This document shows, in pieces, positions 12,318 through 24,922 of a stretch of DNA of 64,000 bases (positions are counted from its first letter, which is position 1; each line of letters opens with the position of its first letter). Location: contig JANTQA010000033.1 in assembly GCA_027625915.1 (NCBI GenBank), forward strand, positions 6,014,001 to 6,078,000, given 5' to 3'. This stretch comes from Anaeramoeba flamelloides (Eukaryota > Metamonada > Anaeramoebidae). The notes under the pieces are model-generated. The model searched no databases. It was not told where the DNA came from and worked only from the letters and a program-made list of their open reading frames with translations. The position numbers and the translations under genes were made by a program.

Positions 12318-13584
12318 CCCATTCCAAAAATTTATACACACCCAAAAATCAAAAATAGGCAAAAACCTCACTTTATTGTATTTTTCCAAATTTAATAAAA
12401 AAAAAAATTTAAATTAACCTGTATTAATGTTTTTATATGTAATCATTTTTATTCAAATAAAAGAAAAAAATATAAAACCAAAAAATATAAAAACAGTGTA
12501 TCTAAAATGATAAAACAAGCAAGAACAAAAATTGTATTAGTAAATTTGTTGAAATTTCATAAAAAATTATTGATCTATCAAAAGATTAGATACCATCAAC
12601 TTATCCTAATTTTATTCGATTTTTCTATTTAAAAAACTCAACACTATACTAGCATGAAAAAAGAAAATTATAAAAAAAAATTTAGACGAAACTACTACAT
12701 TCCTTAAGTCTATTATCTTTAATAATAGACTTTATTTAAAATAGAATCAAAATTACAAAACTTCAAATTCCTGAGGATATTATATTTATTGTTGTCAGTA
12801 TAACCATGATTTTTAAAAGTCTCTAGTCTAGAAAAAAAGGGTCTATTTTGGGTATAAAATTTTTAAATGAATGCCATAATGAATTTTACTTAAATTCAAC
12901 TTATGGATATTTTTTTTGCATACATAATAACTAATAGTTTTGAAAACACTCTTCTCAAAAACCTCAAACACATAAAAAAAAAATAACTGATGAAAAACCT
13001 AACGGAAAATCAAAGAAAAAATATTGTTTCCAATTTACAATACCAAATAATTCCTTAATAGTCAAAATAATTGATTCCCTATTTGAAAGATATTTATTAA
13101 ATTTAAAATTCTTTTTAAATTATAATAAAAAAACCTCTTAGCTGTGAAAAAAAAAATATTCAAATTTTTTACTATTAAATATTAAAAAAAATCTTAATAG
13201 AACCTGGAAAATTGGATTTTCCAACTTTAATTCTAAAATATCTCAAAAAATAATTGCTTGATCAAAGATCTTTTGATTAACCAATTGTGTTTATTCTAAA
13301 TGAAGTTATCAAAAAGTGAAAAATTAGCAAATGTTTGGTTTTTTTTTTGAAAAAAATTTTTTTCAGGATCGTGTAACCTTAAAATTCCATTGACCATTGA
13401 AAAAAAAATCACAATCTAATCAAAATAGATTGCCTAACTGGAAAAAAGGAAATGAAAAAAAGAAAGGCTGAAAAATGATAAAAATAGTTTGTAAAATCAA
13501 AATTCTTTCCAAATTGAATGGAAAGTGTAGTGTTGTTATTCTTTCAACTGTTTAAACTGTGTCCAAATATTTGGTATTTAGTTT
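12318..13584 (-). repeat. Repeat family B copy, split by a family C insertion
   Basis: The left part (12318-12695) and right part (about 13428-13584) together match, in reverse orientation, the continuous copy at 14932-15441. The outer end TTCCAAAAATTTATACACAC and the inner end GTGTCCAAATATTTGG are versions of the family's terminal inverted repeat. The intervening 0.7 kb (about 12700-13425) is not family B. It matches one arm and the core of the foldback element inside the SCAMP intron, including the landmark AGTCTCTAGTCTAGA and the block AATCTTAATAGAACC. The C element therefore inserted into B. Confidence 0.65.
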
Positions 13585-13865
13585 AGTAATATCAATAAAA
13601 TCAACCAAAATTTGTTTTCTCCGAAAAGAGATTTTTTCTTCTTGAAAAACAAAACGAAAAAAGATTAAAAAAGTAAATCTTAGTTTTTTTATTGGCTCGA
13701 AGGATAGCTAAAATTAAAGACTAGAAGTTGAGGATCTTCAAAAATGATTTCAATAAAGTGTTGAACCAAATTTGGGTTTATTTTTGTTTTGTTCGATAAA
13801 AAGCAAAGTTTTTAATATGAAGCAACTTTTTACAAGGCCACTGTTCTTCGAACAATATTGCCATT

Positions 13866-14487
13866 TTAAAAGTCAAGTTCAAATTTGACTGGTCTAAGCA
13901 TTTTAACTTGTTCTTTTTTAAATTTGACAAATTCACCTTCTCTTGGTTGCTTTGGCCATCTTTTTGGGACTTGTGGTTTTTCTTTTTTTTTGAATTTGTT
14001 TTGTTTTTTGTTTGGTTTTAGAAAAAAAGAAAAAAAAGCAAAAAGAAAAAAAAATTTAATAAACAAAAAAATAATAAGAAAATAAAAATAAAAAAGAAAA
14101 AAAACAAAGACGCTTACTTTTTTCTTTTTTAGCTTTTTGTACAAGTAATTGGTTTTTTCGAACTCTTTTTAAAAAGTCATCTCTACACTTTGATTTTCTT
14201 ACGTGTTCAATTCTTACGTATAATTTCTTTCTAAATCTTCTGTGTTTAACAGTTTTTAAAACTTCCACTCCGATGGCACGTGGGGTGACTGCCCAAACTC
14301 TTCCTGTTGTACCATGAAAGACCTTGTATGGAAGACCCTTTTGGATCGCACTGTTAGCAATGATATCAACATATTCACCTAATTTGAAGGTCCTAAGGTA
14401 TGTTGAAAGTCCTGGCATTCCATGTTGACGGAATCCTCTTCTGTATTTGTGTCGTGTTCCGGCTCTGTACCCTTTTGAGTTTGGCAT
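13866..14487 (-). CDS. RPL21: 60S ribosomal protein eL21
   Basis: eL21 is a structural protein of the large cytosolic ribosomal subunit. Two exons, 14118-14487 and 13866-13981, are joined across a 136-base GT-AG intron (donor GTAAGC) and give 161 residues, against 160 in human. The start MPNSKGYRAGTRHKYRRGF, the central KGLPYKVFHGTTGRVW, the VRIEHVRKSKCRDDFLKRV block and the C-terminal QPREGEFVKF match the family along its length. The splice lies in a Lys run (KKEK joined to KKPQ) and has phase 1. The ATG chosen matches the family N terminus exactly. The intron sits near the 3' end and is more A/T-pure than the exons. No neighbour is functionally related. Confidence 0.97.
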
Positions 14488-14931
14488 TTGTATTAATTAA
14501 GAAGAACTAAAAATGTCTTGAAAAAAAATGAAAGTTTGATTTCCTTTTAATTTTATTTGGTATGATTTTAAGGTTGACAATCCGAGAAATTGGGGGAAAA
14601 AAAAATAACTTGTGTGGTGCGTGGCCAAGCTATTTTGGTGTTTAGGTGATCGATATTTAGCTTGGTATTACTTTTAATTGTGGTTCAAAAAGGCATTTTT
14701 TGCAAATTATTTTTTTTTTTCTCCTAAATCTCAATTTATGAGTGTAAGACTAATAAGACAGTAGGTCTTTAAGAATAATTAATTTTGAAACTTGGACTGT
14801 ATAAAAGAATCTTGATTTACTATTACTCAATATCCTAAAAAAAGATATTTGTTATAAAGGCTCGAAATAAAACCAAACCTAATGAAAAATATTTCAATTT
14901 ACAACCGAATAACCAAACTAAACTAGATTCC
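14488..14931. other. eL21 upstream region
   Basis: This is non-coding AT-rich DNA between the eL21 start and a family B repeat, so the gene's promoter probably lies here. No convincing TATA-like or other motif can be singled out, because almost every stretch is A/T. Confidence 0.4.
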
Positions 14932-15441
14932 AAAAATTTGGACACAATTTCAACAGTGGAAAGAACATCATTACTGCACTTTAAATTCAAATTGGAAAGA
15001 ATTTTGATTTTACAAACAATTTCATTTTTTGTCTTTTTTGTTTTGTTTTCATTTCCTTTTTTGCAGTTACGTTATCTGTTTCGTTAGATCTGAATTTTTT
15101 TTCAATGGTTGATAGAAAGTTAGTGTTGAGTTTATTAAATTGGAAAATTATATACAATTGGTAGATGGTATCTTAACATTTCATAGATCAACAATTTTTG
15201 GTGAAATTTCAACAAATTAACCAATACATTTTTTGTTCCGCTCATTTCATTTTTTTGTACATTCTTGTTTTTATTTTTGAGTTTTATATTTTTTTCTTTT
15301 ATTTGGGTTGAAATGATTACTTATTAAAACATTAATACTTAATAACTTAAATATGTTTTTTATATTAAGTTTGGAAAATACAATAAATTGGGTTTTTTTT
15401 TGCCTATTTTTGATTTTGGGTGTGTTCAAATTTTTGGAACT
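14932..15441 (+). mobile_element. Repeat family B, intact-looking copy (about 510 bp)
   Basis: It starts TTCCAAAAATTTGGACACA and ends GTGTTCAAATTTTTGGAA, an imperfect terminal inverted repeat of about 17 bases. The interior is shared with 12318-13584, 16690-17110, 42040-42480 and 45640-46100. Landmarks are AATTCAAATTGGAAAG, the TGATAGAAAGTTAG/TGGTATC block around a GATCAACAA motif, and the terminal TTGATTTTGGGTGTGTTC. No reading frame is present. It is best read as a non-autonomous DNA transposon family; the superfamily is not assigned. Confidence 0.7.
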
Positions 15442-15689
15442 GGGTTTATTTAGTTACTTTTGTTCAGATCCATAAATAACATACTCAACAATTCAGATTT
15501 AGAAATTGGAAAAAAAAATATCTTATATAAGATGAGTAAAAGTTATTTTGGTTCTTAGCTAATCGATCTTCAACTTGGTATTAATATTGTTTACCATAAA
15601 TTTATTATTTTTTTTACTGAGATTTTAAGTTTAAAGTACTATGGTTAAAATAATATGGCAGAGAAGTATAATCCATATTTTGAAATAAA

Positions 15690-15800
15690 AAGTTTTTTTT
15701 TATTATAGAAGATCTGTACATAAAAAGACAAAAGAAACCAACAATAATCCCTAATTAAATTCAATATTGGTTTCTCAAAGTTCTATTATTAAATAAATAA
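15690..15800 (-). repeat. Dispersed repeat H, copy 1
   Basis: The reverse complement (AATAGAACTTTGAGAAACCA and about 80 following bases) matches 20045-20150 at perhaps 70 percent. It is non-coding and of unknown type. Confidence 0.45.
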
Positions 15801-16088
15801 AACTGTTAATAATTTAAGATCAAAAGTAGATATTTTTCTCAAAAAATATAGACAATATGTGAATTAATAAAAACCAAATTTTCTGAAAAATATAGAGAAT
15901 TTAAGAACAATTTTGAATAATTTAATCAAATTTTAAAATTATTATCAAGAGATCTCAATGGGTTACCTTTAAAATTAATTTCACCTCGAGTCAACTTGTG
16001 GATAGGAAAGTGTTATTTTGACTGAAAAAAAGCATATTTTTAATGTAAAACATAAGTTGGAAGTTATTAACACATTCTTTTATACCAG

Positions 16089-16352
16089 TACCCTAATAAA
16101 AAAAATTTTCTATAACATGTTATAAACATATTGTAAAGGTGTTATAAAAGGTTAAAATGTTATAAAAGTTTATAATAAAAACTTTTATAACATAAATGTT
16201 TGTTATAAAAGGTGTTATAAAATTTATAACATGTTATAAGCCTTTTATAAGAATATTTTTTCAAAAAATATTGAAAAAATCATCAAATAAAAGGAAATTT
16301 TGTTCTAAAAAGGTTATATAGATGTTATAAAAAAATTTTTTTTATTAGGGTA
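16089..16352. mobile_element. 260-bp palindromic MITE with CCCTAATAAA ends
   Basis: The element runs 16091-16350, from CCCTAATAAAAAAAATTTT to AAATTTTTTTTATTAGGG, and is flanked by TA on both sides (16089-16090 and 16351-16352). The interior is packed with at least eight copies of GTTATAA or its complement TTATAAC, forming inverted pairs across the whole element. It has no coding content. The TA flanks and perfect ends suggest a recent Tc1/mariner-like MITE. Confidence 0.75.
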
Positions 16353-16689
16353 TAAGATTAAAATCGAATAACTTCCAATTTAAAAGTTTTAATCAATTAA
16401 ACATTTATAAAAACTGATAATTTAAAAAAAAAAAAAAAGGTCTTAAAATGGTGTTATTTACATTTTTGCACTAATTCTTATCAACACTTTTAATGTTATT
16501 TATTCAATTCTTTTTTTGTTTTTTATTTTTTGAAATATAAAAAGTTGTTATAAAAAAAAATAAAATTATTTCTCATTATAGTACAAAAATCTTAATTGAA
16601 ACTGTAATTATTAATTTTTATTTCAAAAAATTTACATTGAATCCATGAAAATTTTGTTGAATTCAAAAATAAACTAAAATTTGAAATTT

Positions 16690-17110
16690 CCAACATAAAT
16701 AAAACAGTCAAAACAATCAAAATAATCAGATTTCATTCAAATTGTAAATAACTTTGATTTTTGTAAAATATGAAAATCATCTTTTCATCTTTTTAGTTTT
16801 TGTTTGTTTTTTGTTCATTTTTTGAATTATAAACTTACTTCTTTCGATCAAAATTAATTTCAACGATTGATATTATTTTAAAGTTGAATTGTTCCAAACA
16901 GAAGAACTCAAATAAAATTAGTTGATAGAATCGAACCATTTGATCGATCAATATTCCTAATAGAATTTCAATAAATTTACCAAAATATTTTTTTGTTTTG
17001 CTCTCTCCAAAATTTTTAACACACCCATGATTTATTTATATTAATGTTTATTTATTTTTTTTTTGTGATTATTGTAATTGATAAACAAGTATTAACATTT
17101 CAATTAGAGA
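16690..17110 (+). repeat. Repeat family B, divergent copy
   Basis: It shares with 14932-15441 the CATTCAAATTG start region, a TTGATAGAATCGA/GATCGATCAA block and the end CCAAAATTTTTAACACACCC, and it is closer to the copies at 42040 and 45640. The 100 bases just to its right (17110-17220) match 45530-45615 in direct orientation although the B copies are in opposite orientation, so B was inverted or inserted independently next to the same sequence. Confidence 0.55.
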
Positions 17111-17119
17111 ATGGTTCTA

Positions 17120-18421
17120 ATTTGGCATTTCTTCTGAGAATTGATTAAATAAGTTTTTTTTTCACAAATCAAATTTTTGTATATTAAAAATTTTGAATTG
17201 AGGTTTATTATCAAAAAAATACCAATTCATGTTTTTTTTACTAACTTTTTAAAATAATAATAATAAAAATATAAATTGTGTGCTTTTTGGCAAAAAATCT
17301 TTTGTCCTCTAAATTATCATTTTTTAGAGATTATTATTGAAAAAAATAGTATTGGCAAACTATTTTATAAAATTATTTTTGAGAATTTCTTTTCAGAGAT
17401 TTAATAATTAAAAATATATTGAATTAATCTTTTATGATTACAAAAAATATTTAAAGAATGAGAAATAATAATACAATTAATAATATAAATTATAATTAAT
17501 TTGAAGTAGTTTATAAAACATTTAATTGAAAATTTAGTTATTACTAATTTATCATTGATTTTATTAAACCTTTATGGAAGTTTTTCTCATTTATCCTATT
17601 GATATTAACTTCTGATTTCATTTAAATATAGATATTGTAAGCTAAAAAAATCCCTTTTTTACTTAATAAATTTACAATAAAATATTTATAAATCCATTAA
17701 TACTAAAATTATAACAATTAAAAATTGCTTATTGTTTTAAAAAGGCTATTTACAAGATTTCTATTGAATCTCGAATATTTATTATATTTTTTAATAAATT
17801 TTTTTTTTAAAATTTATATTTTAATAGTTTTTCTTTTTGTGGGCATACATGTAAATTCATTTGTTGATAAAAAATTTGAATACAAAATCAATTAATCCGT
17901 TTTTCAATATAACTAGATTTAATCTTATATTTTTACTTAATTTATTTTTTTTTTTTCAATTTTTTTATTTTCTTTTTCTTTCATTCATATTAAAAGAAAA
18001 TAAAAGTAATAGATTCGAAATTTATCTATTAATAACTACCATAAATCATTTTTACAAAAAATGAAACCATAATATTAAAAAGTACTTTAATTTTTAAAGA
18101 ATATTGGAATTTTTTAATTAGAATGTCTCTTTAAATAATAAAATAATAATCTTAAAATTCATTAATTTCCTTTAATCAGTTAAAAAATAAACTTTAAATG
18201 AAACAAAGAAAAATAAAAGATTTATTTTTAAAAAAGCTTAGTATAATTGCAAAAAAAAAATTCGAAAGATCATAGTAAAATATTTATAGTGTTATTCGAC
18301 CAAAAAATTAATTATTGCAAAAAAAAATTGTTTTTAAAAGTGATAAATAATAGTTCTTAAAATCCTTTTATTTTATTTAAAGAATTGACAAAATAACATT
18401 TTAAAATCTAATAAACCTTTT

Positions 18422-18456
<35 letters not shown>

Positions 18457-20892
18457 TTTCATATTCTATTAGTTTTCTTTAGAAGATGATAATCAAAATT
18501 CAAAATTTAAACTACTGATTCAAATAATTGGGATTAATTTAAATAAGTAAAGCCATAATCAATAATACAATTTATAATATAATCTCATTTTTGGAAAAAC
18601 AATTTTTTACTATAAAAAAAAAAAAAACTAAAGATCAAAAATTTCAACTTTTTGATAAGGGTTAATTATTCAAGAATTTAAAAAATAAAATTTAATTTCT
18701 ATGGTTGTTCAAAGGATTCGAAAGAAATTATTCTACCAATTTATAAACTTATTTTCTATCAAATGTGCTTCGAAAATTTTGAAATATCAATTAGTTTTTA
18801 AAAATGATCTTTGAAGAGCAAATAAGAAATATGTAGAATAATACCCACAAGAGGATAGTTGATATCTGTACAAAGTAATTTTAATCAATCAATATATTTT
18901 TTGAAAAATTGGAAATTCTAAATTCTTAGGTTACTTGATTTAAAAAAAAACAAAAATGTGTAGTTTAAATCTTCAATTTGAGATCAAAGTAAAATCCAAA
19001 TAGAAATAAATAGTTTATTTCTCCAATCATTTATAGACTTTCAGTAACATTATAATACAACATTTTAACCTTGTGACTATCCATCTTGTCAGTAAAAAAA
19101 AAAAAAAATATTCAAAAACAATTTGATATCAAAAAAAAAAAAAAAAAAGAGTAAGAAAAAGTAAAAAAAGAAGAAAAAATGATTTCAATTTTGATATTTC
19201 CAATATAAATTTTATCCACTAATATTTATTCAAACTTCTTAAGTATATCTAATACCTTCATTACAACTGGAACATCTTTGATTGGGAAATAATTTATATC
19301 ATAAACCTTTTTATTTTAAAAGTTATGATATATTTTTGTATTCTTTTTATCTTCACTTTTTGATATCATTTGTAAAATTAATTTAAAATCAATTATAGTC
19401 GATGATTAAAAAATATTACAGATTTATAAAGTTTATTTTTCATATTTAAGATTTGATGGATATTTAATAAGGAAATAATCGGTGTCCGATAAAGAGACCT
19501 TTCTTTTGTAAAAAAAAATTATTTTTTTTTTATTCTTCTTGTGTTAGTGCAACCTCTAATTCACATTTCAATAGTATACTTAATGACACATCAAATTTGA
19601 AGTTAACTCCCTTGGTATTTTCGGCAAATTATAGATTATGAATTGAATAAGTTTAAAATATTTGTAATACTATTATTTTCCTATTAAAAAAATGAAAATT
19701 TTTGGTTCACATTCCAAAATATATTTCTAGTTTTATAACCGGAAGAAAATCACAAGATCTTTACAACATCGATTTGAAATGATATTTTTAGACAATAAAT
19801 TAAACTTCCTTAGTTAACTCTGAGACAAAATTTTTATTCCATTAATTTGATTGTATTGGTAATAATTGCGATTCATTTGGGAAATGGAAACGAAAATATA
19901 CTTTTATTTATTGGAAAATAACAGTAAATCCAATTTTAATCAAAAAAATTGATGTTTTTTGGAAGTCAACAATTATCTTTTCAAAATTGTGTATATTTTT
20001 TTCAATATAAAATGTTTCAAATTTGATCCTTCATTTGTAAAATATATTTTTCAATAATAGAACTTTGAGAAACCAACACTCAATTTACTAAAGATTTATT
20101 GTTTATTTCTTTGATGATTAATCGATATGTATTCTAGAAGAAAGGAACACGGTTTTTATTTTGAAATACATGTAATAAACTAGCCTGAATGGAATATTTT
20201 GAAAAGAAAAATTATTAATTATTTTTAGAGAATTTATTAAATTTCATCAGCCATGAAATCTTTATTAAACTCAGAAAAGCTGTATTAGATTGGTTATAAT
20301 AAAATTTACTTTTTGAGAAAAAAAATAATGTACATTTTTCTTATTATATGAGAAATTGGATAAAACAATCAAGACTCTAGTCTAGTTCCAAATTTTGGTG
20401 ATAATTCAGATCAAAATCACTTCGTTAGAAGAAACTATTTTTTTAAGAGTAAATTTCATAAAAAACAATTTACAATTGAAAAAAGACATTAAATTCTTTA
20501 ATTTTAATTTTAGATCTTTTCAAGACTAAGGCCTTTAAAGTCTTTTAAAACTGAAAGAATTTTATAAAAACATAATAAATTCTGACTAATTTAAAAAGTA
20601 AAATGATCGTTTAGAAAACAAAAGAATGATCAATAATTCGACACAGTAATGTGTTAAAGTATGTGTTTGAATTTTTCGTTGTATAACGTAAATAATTATC
20701 AAATTTATTATACATAAAAAAAGGACTGGTTTTGTAAATCCCGGTTCATATTTTGAAATCACAAAGGAGTAGATCATAAGATTCCTTTCTTATTTTCCAA
20801 AAGGATTATAAATGTTTTTAAAGTAAATATTTTCAGATTTCAAGTTATTTTTTTATTAACAATTTATTTTAATTTTGCTCTTCACATTTTTA
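17120..20892. other. Long intergenic AT-rich stretch upstream of SCAMP
   Basis: No gene was seen in 3.8 kb. It holds a (TA)n microsatellite at about 18424-18452, poly-A runs near 19100-19150, and repeat H copy 2 (20045-20150). Short open stretches have the composition of non-coding DNA. The SCAMP promoter should lie near the right end. Confidence 0.5.
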
Positions 20893-23800
20893 ATGATCAA
20901 CCCATTTGATGACTCATCTTCAACATCAGAGGATGTAAACCCTTTTAATGTATCAATTATTTTTTTTCATCACTCTTGTATAATTTTAATCACCTCCTTT
21001 TTCAAACTGATCAAATTCTTTTTCATTTTAAATAGGATGAATCAGTCACTCAAGTTTTTGAGAACATAAATGATCAGTCACTCACAGTTGAACAAAAAGA
21101 AAACGAAAATACTCTTAACAATAATCGGGCTGAAGGTACAAAGGTATGACTCTATCACTATCGATAAAAACGCAAACAACAAAAATTTTTTAATTGAATT
21201 CTCATTTGAATAATTATTTTTTTCTGTTTATTGGACATAAAGGACGAAGGATACAAACCACCAGAATATCTGAACGAAGGAAATGGTATTTTTTTCTTTT
21301 TAAAATTATTTTAGCCTTTCTTGTATTATTCTAATTTTCTCTAATAAAAATTTGGCTTTATTACTGCAACTATAATTAATTATTTTTTTAAATTATAAAA
21401 TAATTCAGATCTTGAACAAAAGAAAACATTTGAAGAAAGAGAATTAAGCTTAGAACAAAGGGAACAGGAATTAATTCGTAGAGAACAGGAATTGGAAAAA
21501 AAATCTAAAAAAAGTGGTTTGTTTTATTTTTAAATTTTCAAGTTTTAATTTTAATATCTGTTTTGTTAAAAATCTTTATTAAAAAATTGGTTTTATTATT
21601 TCTACTGTTTGTTTATTCTATTAAGGAATTGATTTAAACCGACCGCCAAATTGGCCAAAATGTAGACCAATGTTATACCACGATATATCAAAAGATATTC
21701 CTCGGAACTGTCGTCCTTTTGTAAGGTATGTATCAATTAGTTTTTTACAACAAAACATTTTCTTTGTTATTAGCTCATTAATAATCTTCATTGGTTGACC
21801 AAATTCGTTGTTTTAAGAGATTGCAACTATTCCAAGAGTTTTCACAAAATTAATAAAACATTTATTGGACAGTACTTCCATTGTAAAATAATGATTACTA
21901 TTTTTTTTTAGAAGCTTGTCGAATTAAAACTTTTTTAATGTTTCTGTTTAAATTAAGTGTTGACTTTTTTTTAAATAATTCTTTCCTTCAAACTCTAGTC
22001 TCTATATTATATTTAGAGGTTATAATTCCTCACTTTTTTAAAATAGAATACTTTTAAAAAGTTTAAATTTTCAAAAAAAAATCAAACACTTGCTGAATTT
22101 TACACTTTTTAAAAAAGAAACCTTCACTGATAATAAACATTATTGGTTAAGAAAAGATCTTTTGATCAAAAAATATTTTTCAAGATATTTTTACAATTAA
22201 AGTTGAAAAATCCAAATTTCCAGGTTCTATTAAGATTTTTTGTAAATTTAATAGTAAAAAAGATGGATAAATTTATTCTTTATACAAAGAGGGAATTTTA
22301 TTATATTTTAAAAGAATTTTAATTCTGATGAATATTTTTCAAATAGGTAATCAATTATTTGGACTATTAAAGAATTATTTGTACTTTTAAATTGAAAAAA
22401 AATTTTTTTATTTTAATTTTACATGAGTTTTTTTTTAATTTTTTGTAATAAACCCAAAATTTAAGAAATTTTCGTTTATTTCAAAAAGTAAAAAAAAAAC
22501 CAGGACACTTTTTGTATGGTTTTCTTGATTTTTCTGTTTATTTATAAAAACTATAGATTTTACAAACAAAACTTAAAACCTCAAGAAAAGTTAGGTACTT
22601 GATGGCACTTGACGGACACCTTTCGTTAGGTTTTCTTTAATTCCAGAAATAAAAAGAAATTTTTTGAAATTTTCTTCTAATTTCTCAAAATTAAATAAAT
22701 TGCCTAGGGCACTTCTCTTTAGATTTTTTTTTAGTTTTTGTAATAAACACAAAATTTAAGAAATTTTCTGTTCATTTCAAAAAGTGAAAAACCATCATTA
22801 GCTTTTCCACAATTTAAAACAATTGAGTAAAATCTTTGATTTTTCTCTTATATTTTGAATTCTGGAAAAGCTGGCAATCTACCACACACTATGAAAACTT
22901 CTCAATATTTATCATCAGTTATTTTTTTTTTCTATATTTGAGTTTTTTTTGAAAAGTAGAGTATTTCCAAAACCATTATTTATTATATATTCAAAAAAAT
23001 ATCTAAAAGTTGAATTTAACAAAAATTCATGGTCACACCCATTTAAAAATTATTACACTCAAAAGAGACCTTTTTTTCTAGACTAGAGACTTTTAAAAAA
23101 GGTGGTACAACTAACAAAAATTAATTTAATGACCTGAATATTTATATGTACTGGAAGGTTGATTAGGTTATGAATAAATTCGATTAACAAGGATGAAAAG
23201 AGAATTGAAGTAATCGTTTTGTATAAACTTAAATTCTCCTTTTTATTTTTTCATTCTAGTGAAGAGTCATAGGTTTTTCAAAAAAAAATTTAATTCTGGA
23301 TAACGTAAGGAAAAGTGTCCGTCAAGTGCTTCGAGTGAGGAAGTTTTCCAGAATTTAAAAGAATAAAGAAAAATCAAAGATTTTACTCAATTGTTTTGAA
23401 TTCTGGAAAAGCTAATGGTGGTTTTTTACTTTTTGAAATGAACAGAAAATTTCTTAAATTTTGTGTTTATTACAAAAATTAAAAAAAAACTAACATAAAG
23501 TGTCCTAGGTAATTTATTTAATTTTGAGAAATTAGAAGAAAATTTCAAAAATTTTCTTTTTATTTCTGGAATTAAAGAAAACCTAACGATAAGTGTCGAT
23601 AGAGTGCTGTAAAGTGTCCAAGGTTTTTTTTTTTTTTACTTTTTGGAATAAACCCAAAATTTCTTAATTTTTTTATTTATTACAATAATTAAAAAAAACC
23701 TAATGAGAATGTCCTAGATTTTCTTGAGGTTTTATGTTTTATTTGTAAAATCTACTGATTTCCGTTAGTTTTTTTTGAGTTTTCTATTTATTTAGAAAAT

Positions 23801-24868
23801 CAATAGATTTTCGTTAGGTTTTTTTTGGTTTTCCATTTATTTGGAAAATCTATTGATTTTCGTTAGGTTTTTTTTACTTTAGAAATAAACAGAAAATTTT
23901 AATAAATTTTCAGTTTATTTATAAAGTAAAAAAACCTAGAACACTTCACAAATACAATAGAAAACCTCAAAAAAACCTAGAACACTTCACAAATAAACAG
24001 AAAACTCAAGAAAACCTAAGGGAAAAACAAAGAAAAATTATTTTTTCAATTTAAATCCATAAATAATTCTTTAATAGTCAGAATATTTGATTCTCCTATT
24101 GAAAGTTATTTATTAAGTGTAAAATAATTTTGAAAGATAAATCAAATCACATCTTGGTTTTGAATTATAATTTTTCTAATTTTTGAATTTTAAAATTTTC
24201 AAAAAAATCTTAATAGAACCCGAGAATTGGAATTTTCCAACTTTAATTGCAAAATATCTTCAAAAATAATTGCTTGATCAAAAATCTCAATTCAACTATT
24301 AATCATTTATTATAAGTGAACTTTTCTTTTTTAAAAAGTGAAAAATTGACAGTGTTTGATTTTTTTTGAAAACTTTTTTTCAGAATTCAAACTTTTTAAA
24401 AGTAATCTATTTTAAAAAAGTGGGAATTAAACTTTCAAATGTTATGGAGAGGTTGGGACGATAAGAAAAACAATTTTTATGAAAAAAATAAGTACACATT
24501 TTATTAAAAAATAAAACAATTTAAAAGGTTTTAATACTGAAAAATCCATAAAAAAGTATCACCTATTTAAAATCACTGTATTTCAGGCAAATAATATTAA
24601 TTTTATATGATTAAAATTAATCTCTCAAAATTCTATTTGGAAAAGGTAAAAAGATTGATCTGATTAATTGATAAAACATTTAATAAAATTTTCTTTTGAA
24701 AAAAAAAAAATTTAAAATTCAAAATTATTAATATTAGATGAGAGTTTGTTTAAATAATTTCCTTATCTAAAATAAATATATTTTCTATATAAAACGGTTG
24801 TTTAATCTTGGTTTGTGATAATATAGAAACTATTAATTAATACTCTCATAACCAACTCATTGACACCG

Positions 24869-24922
<54 letters not shown>

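Noticed and set aside
16091-16350. TTAGGG/CCCTAA as telomere-like repeats (also at 55075)
   Set aside because: Each motif occurs once per element end, not in tandem, so these are inverted-repeat ends rather than telomeric arrays.
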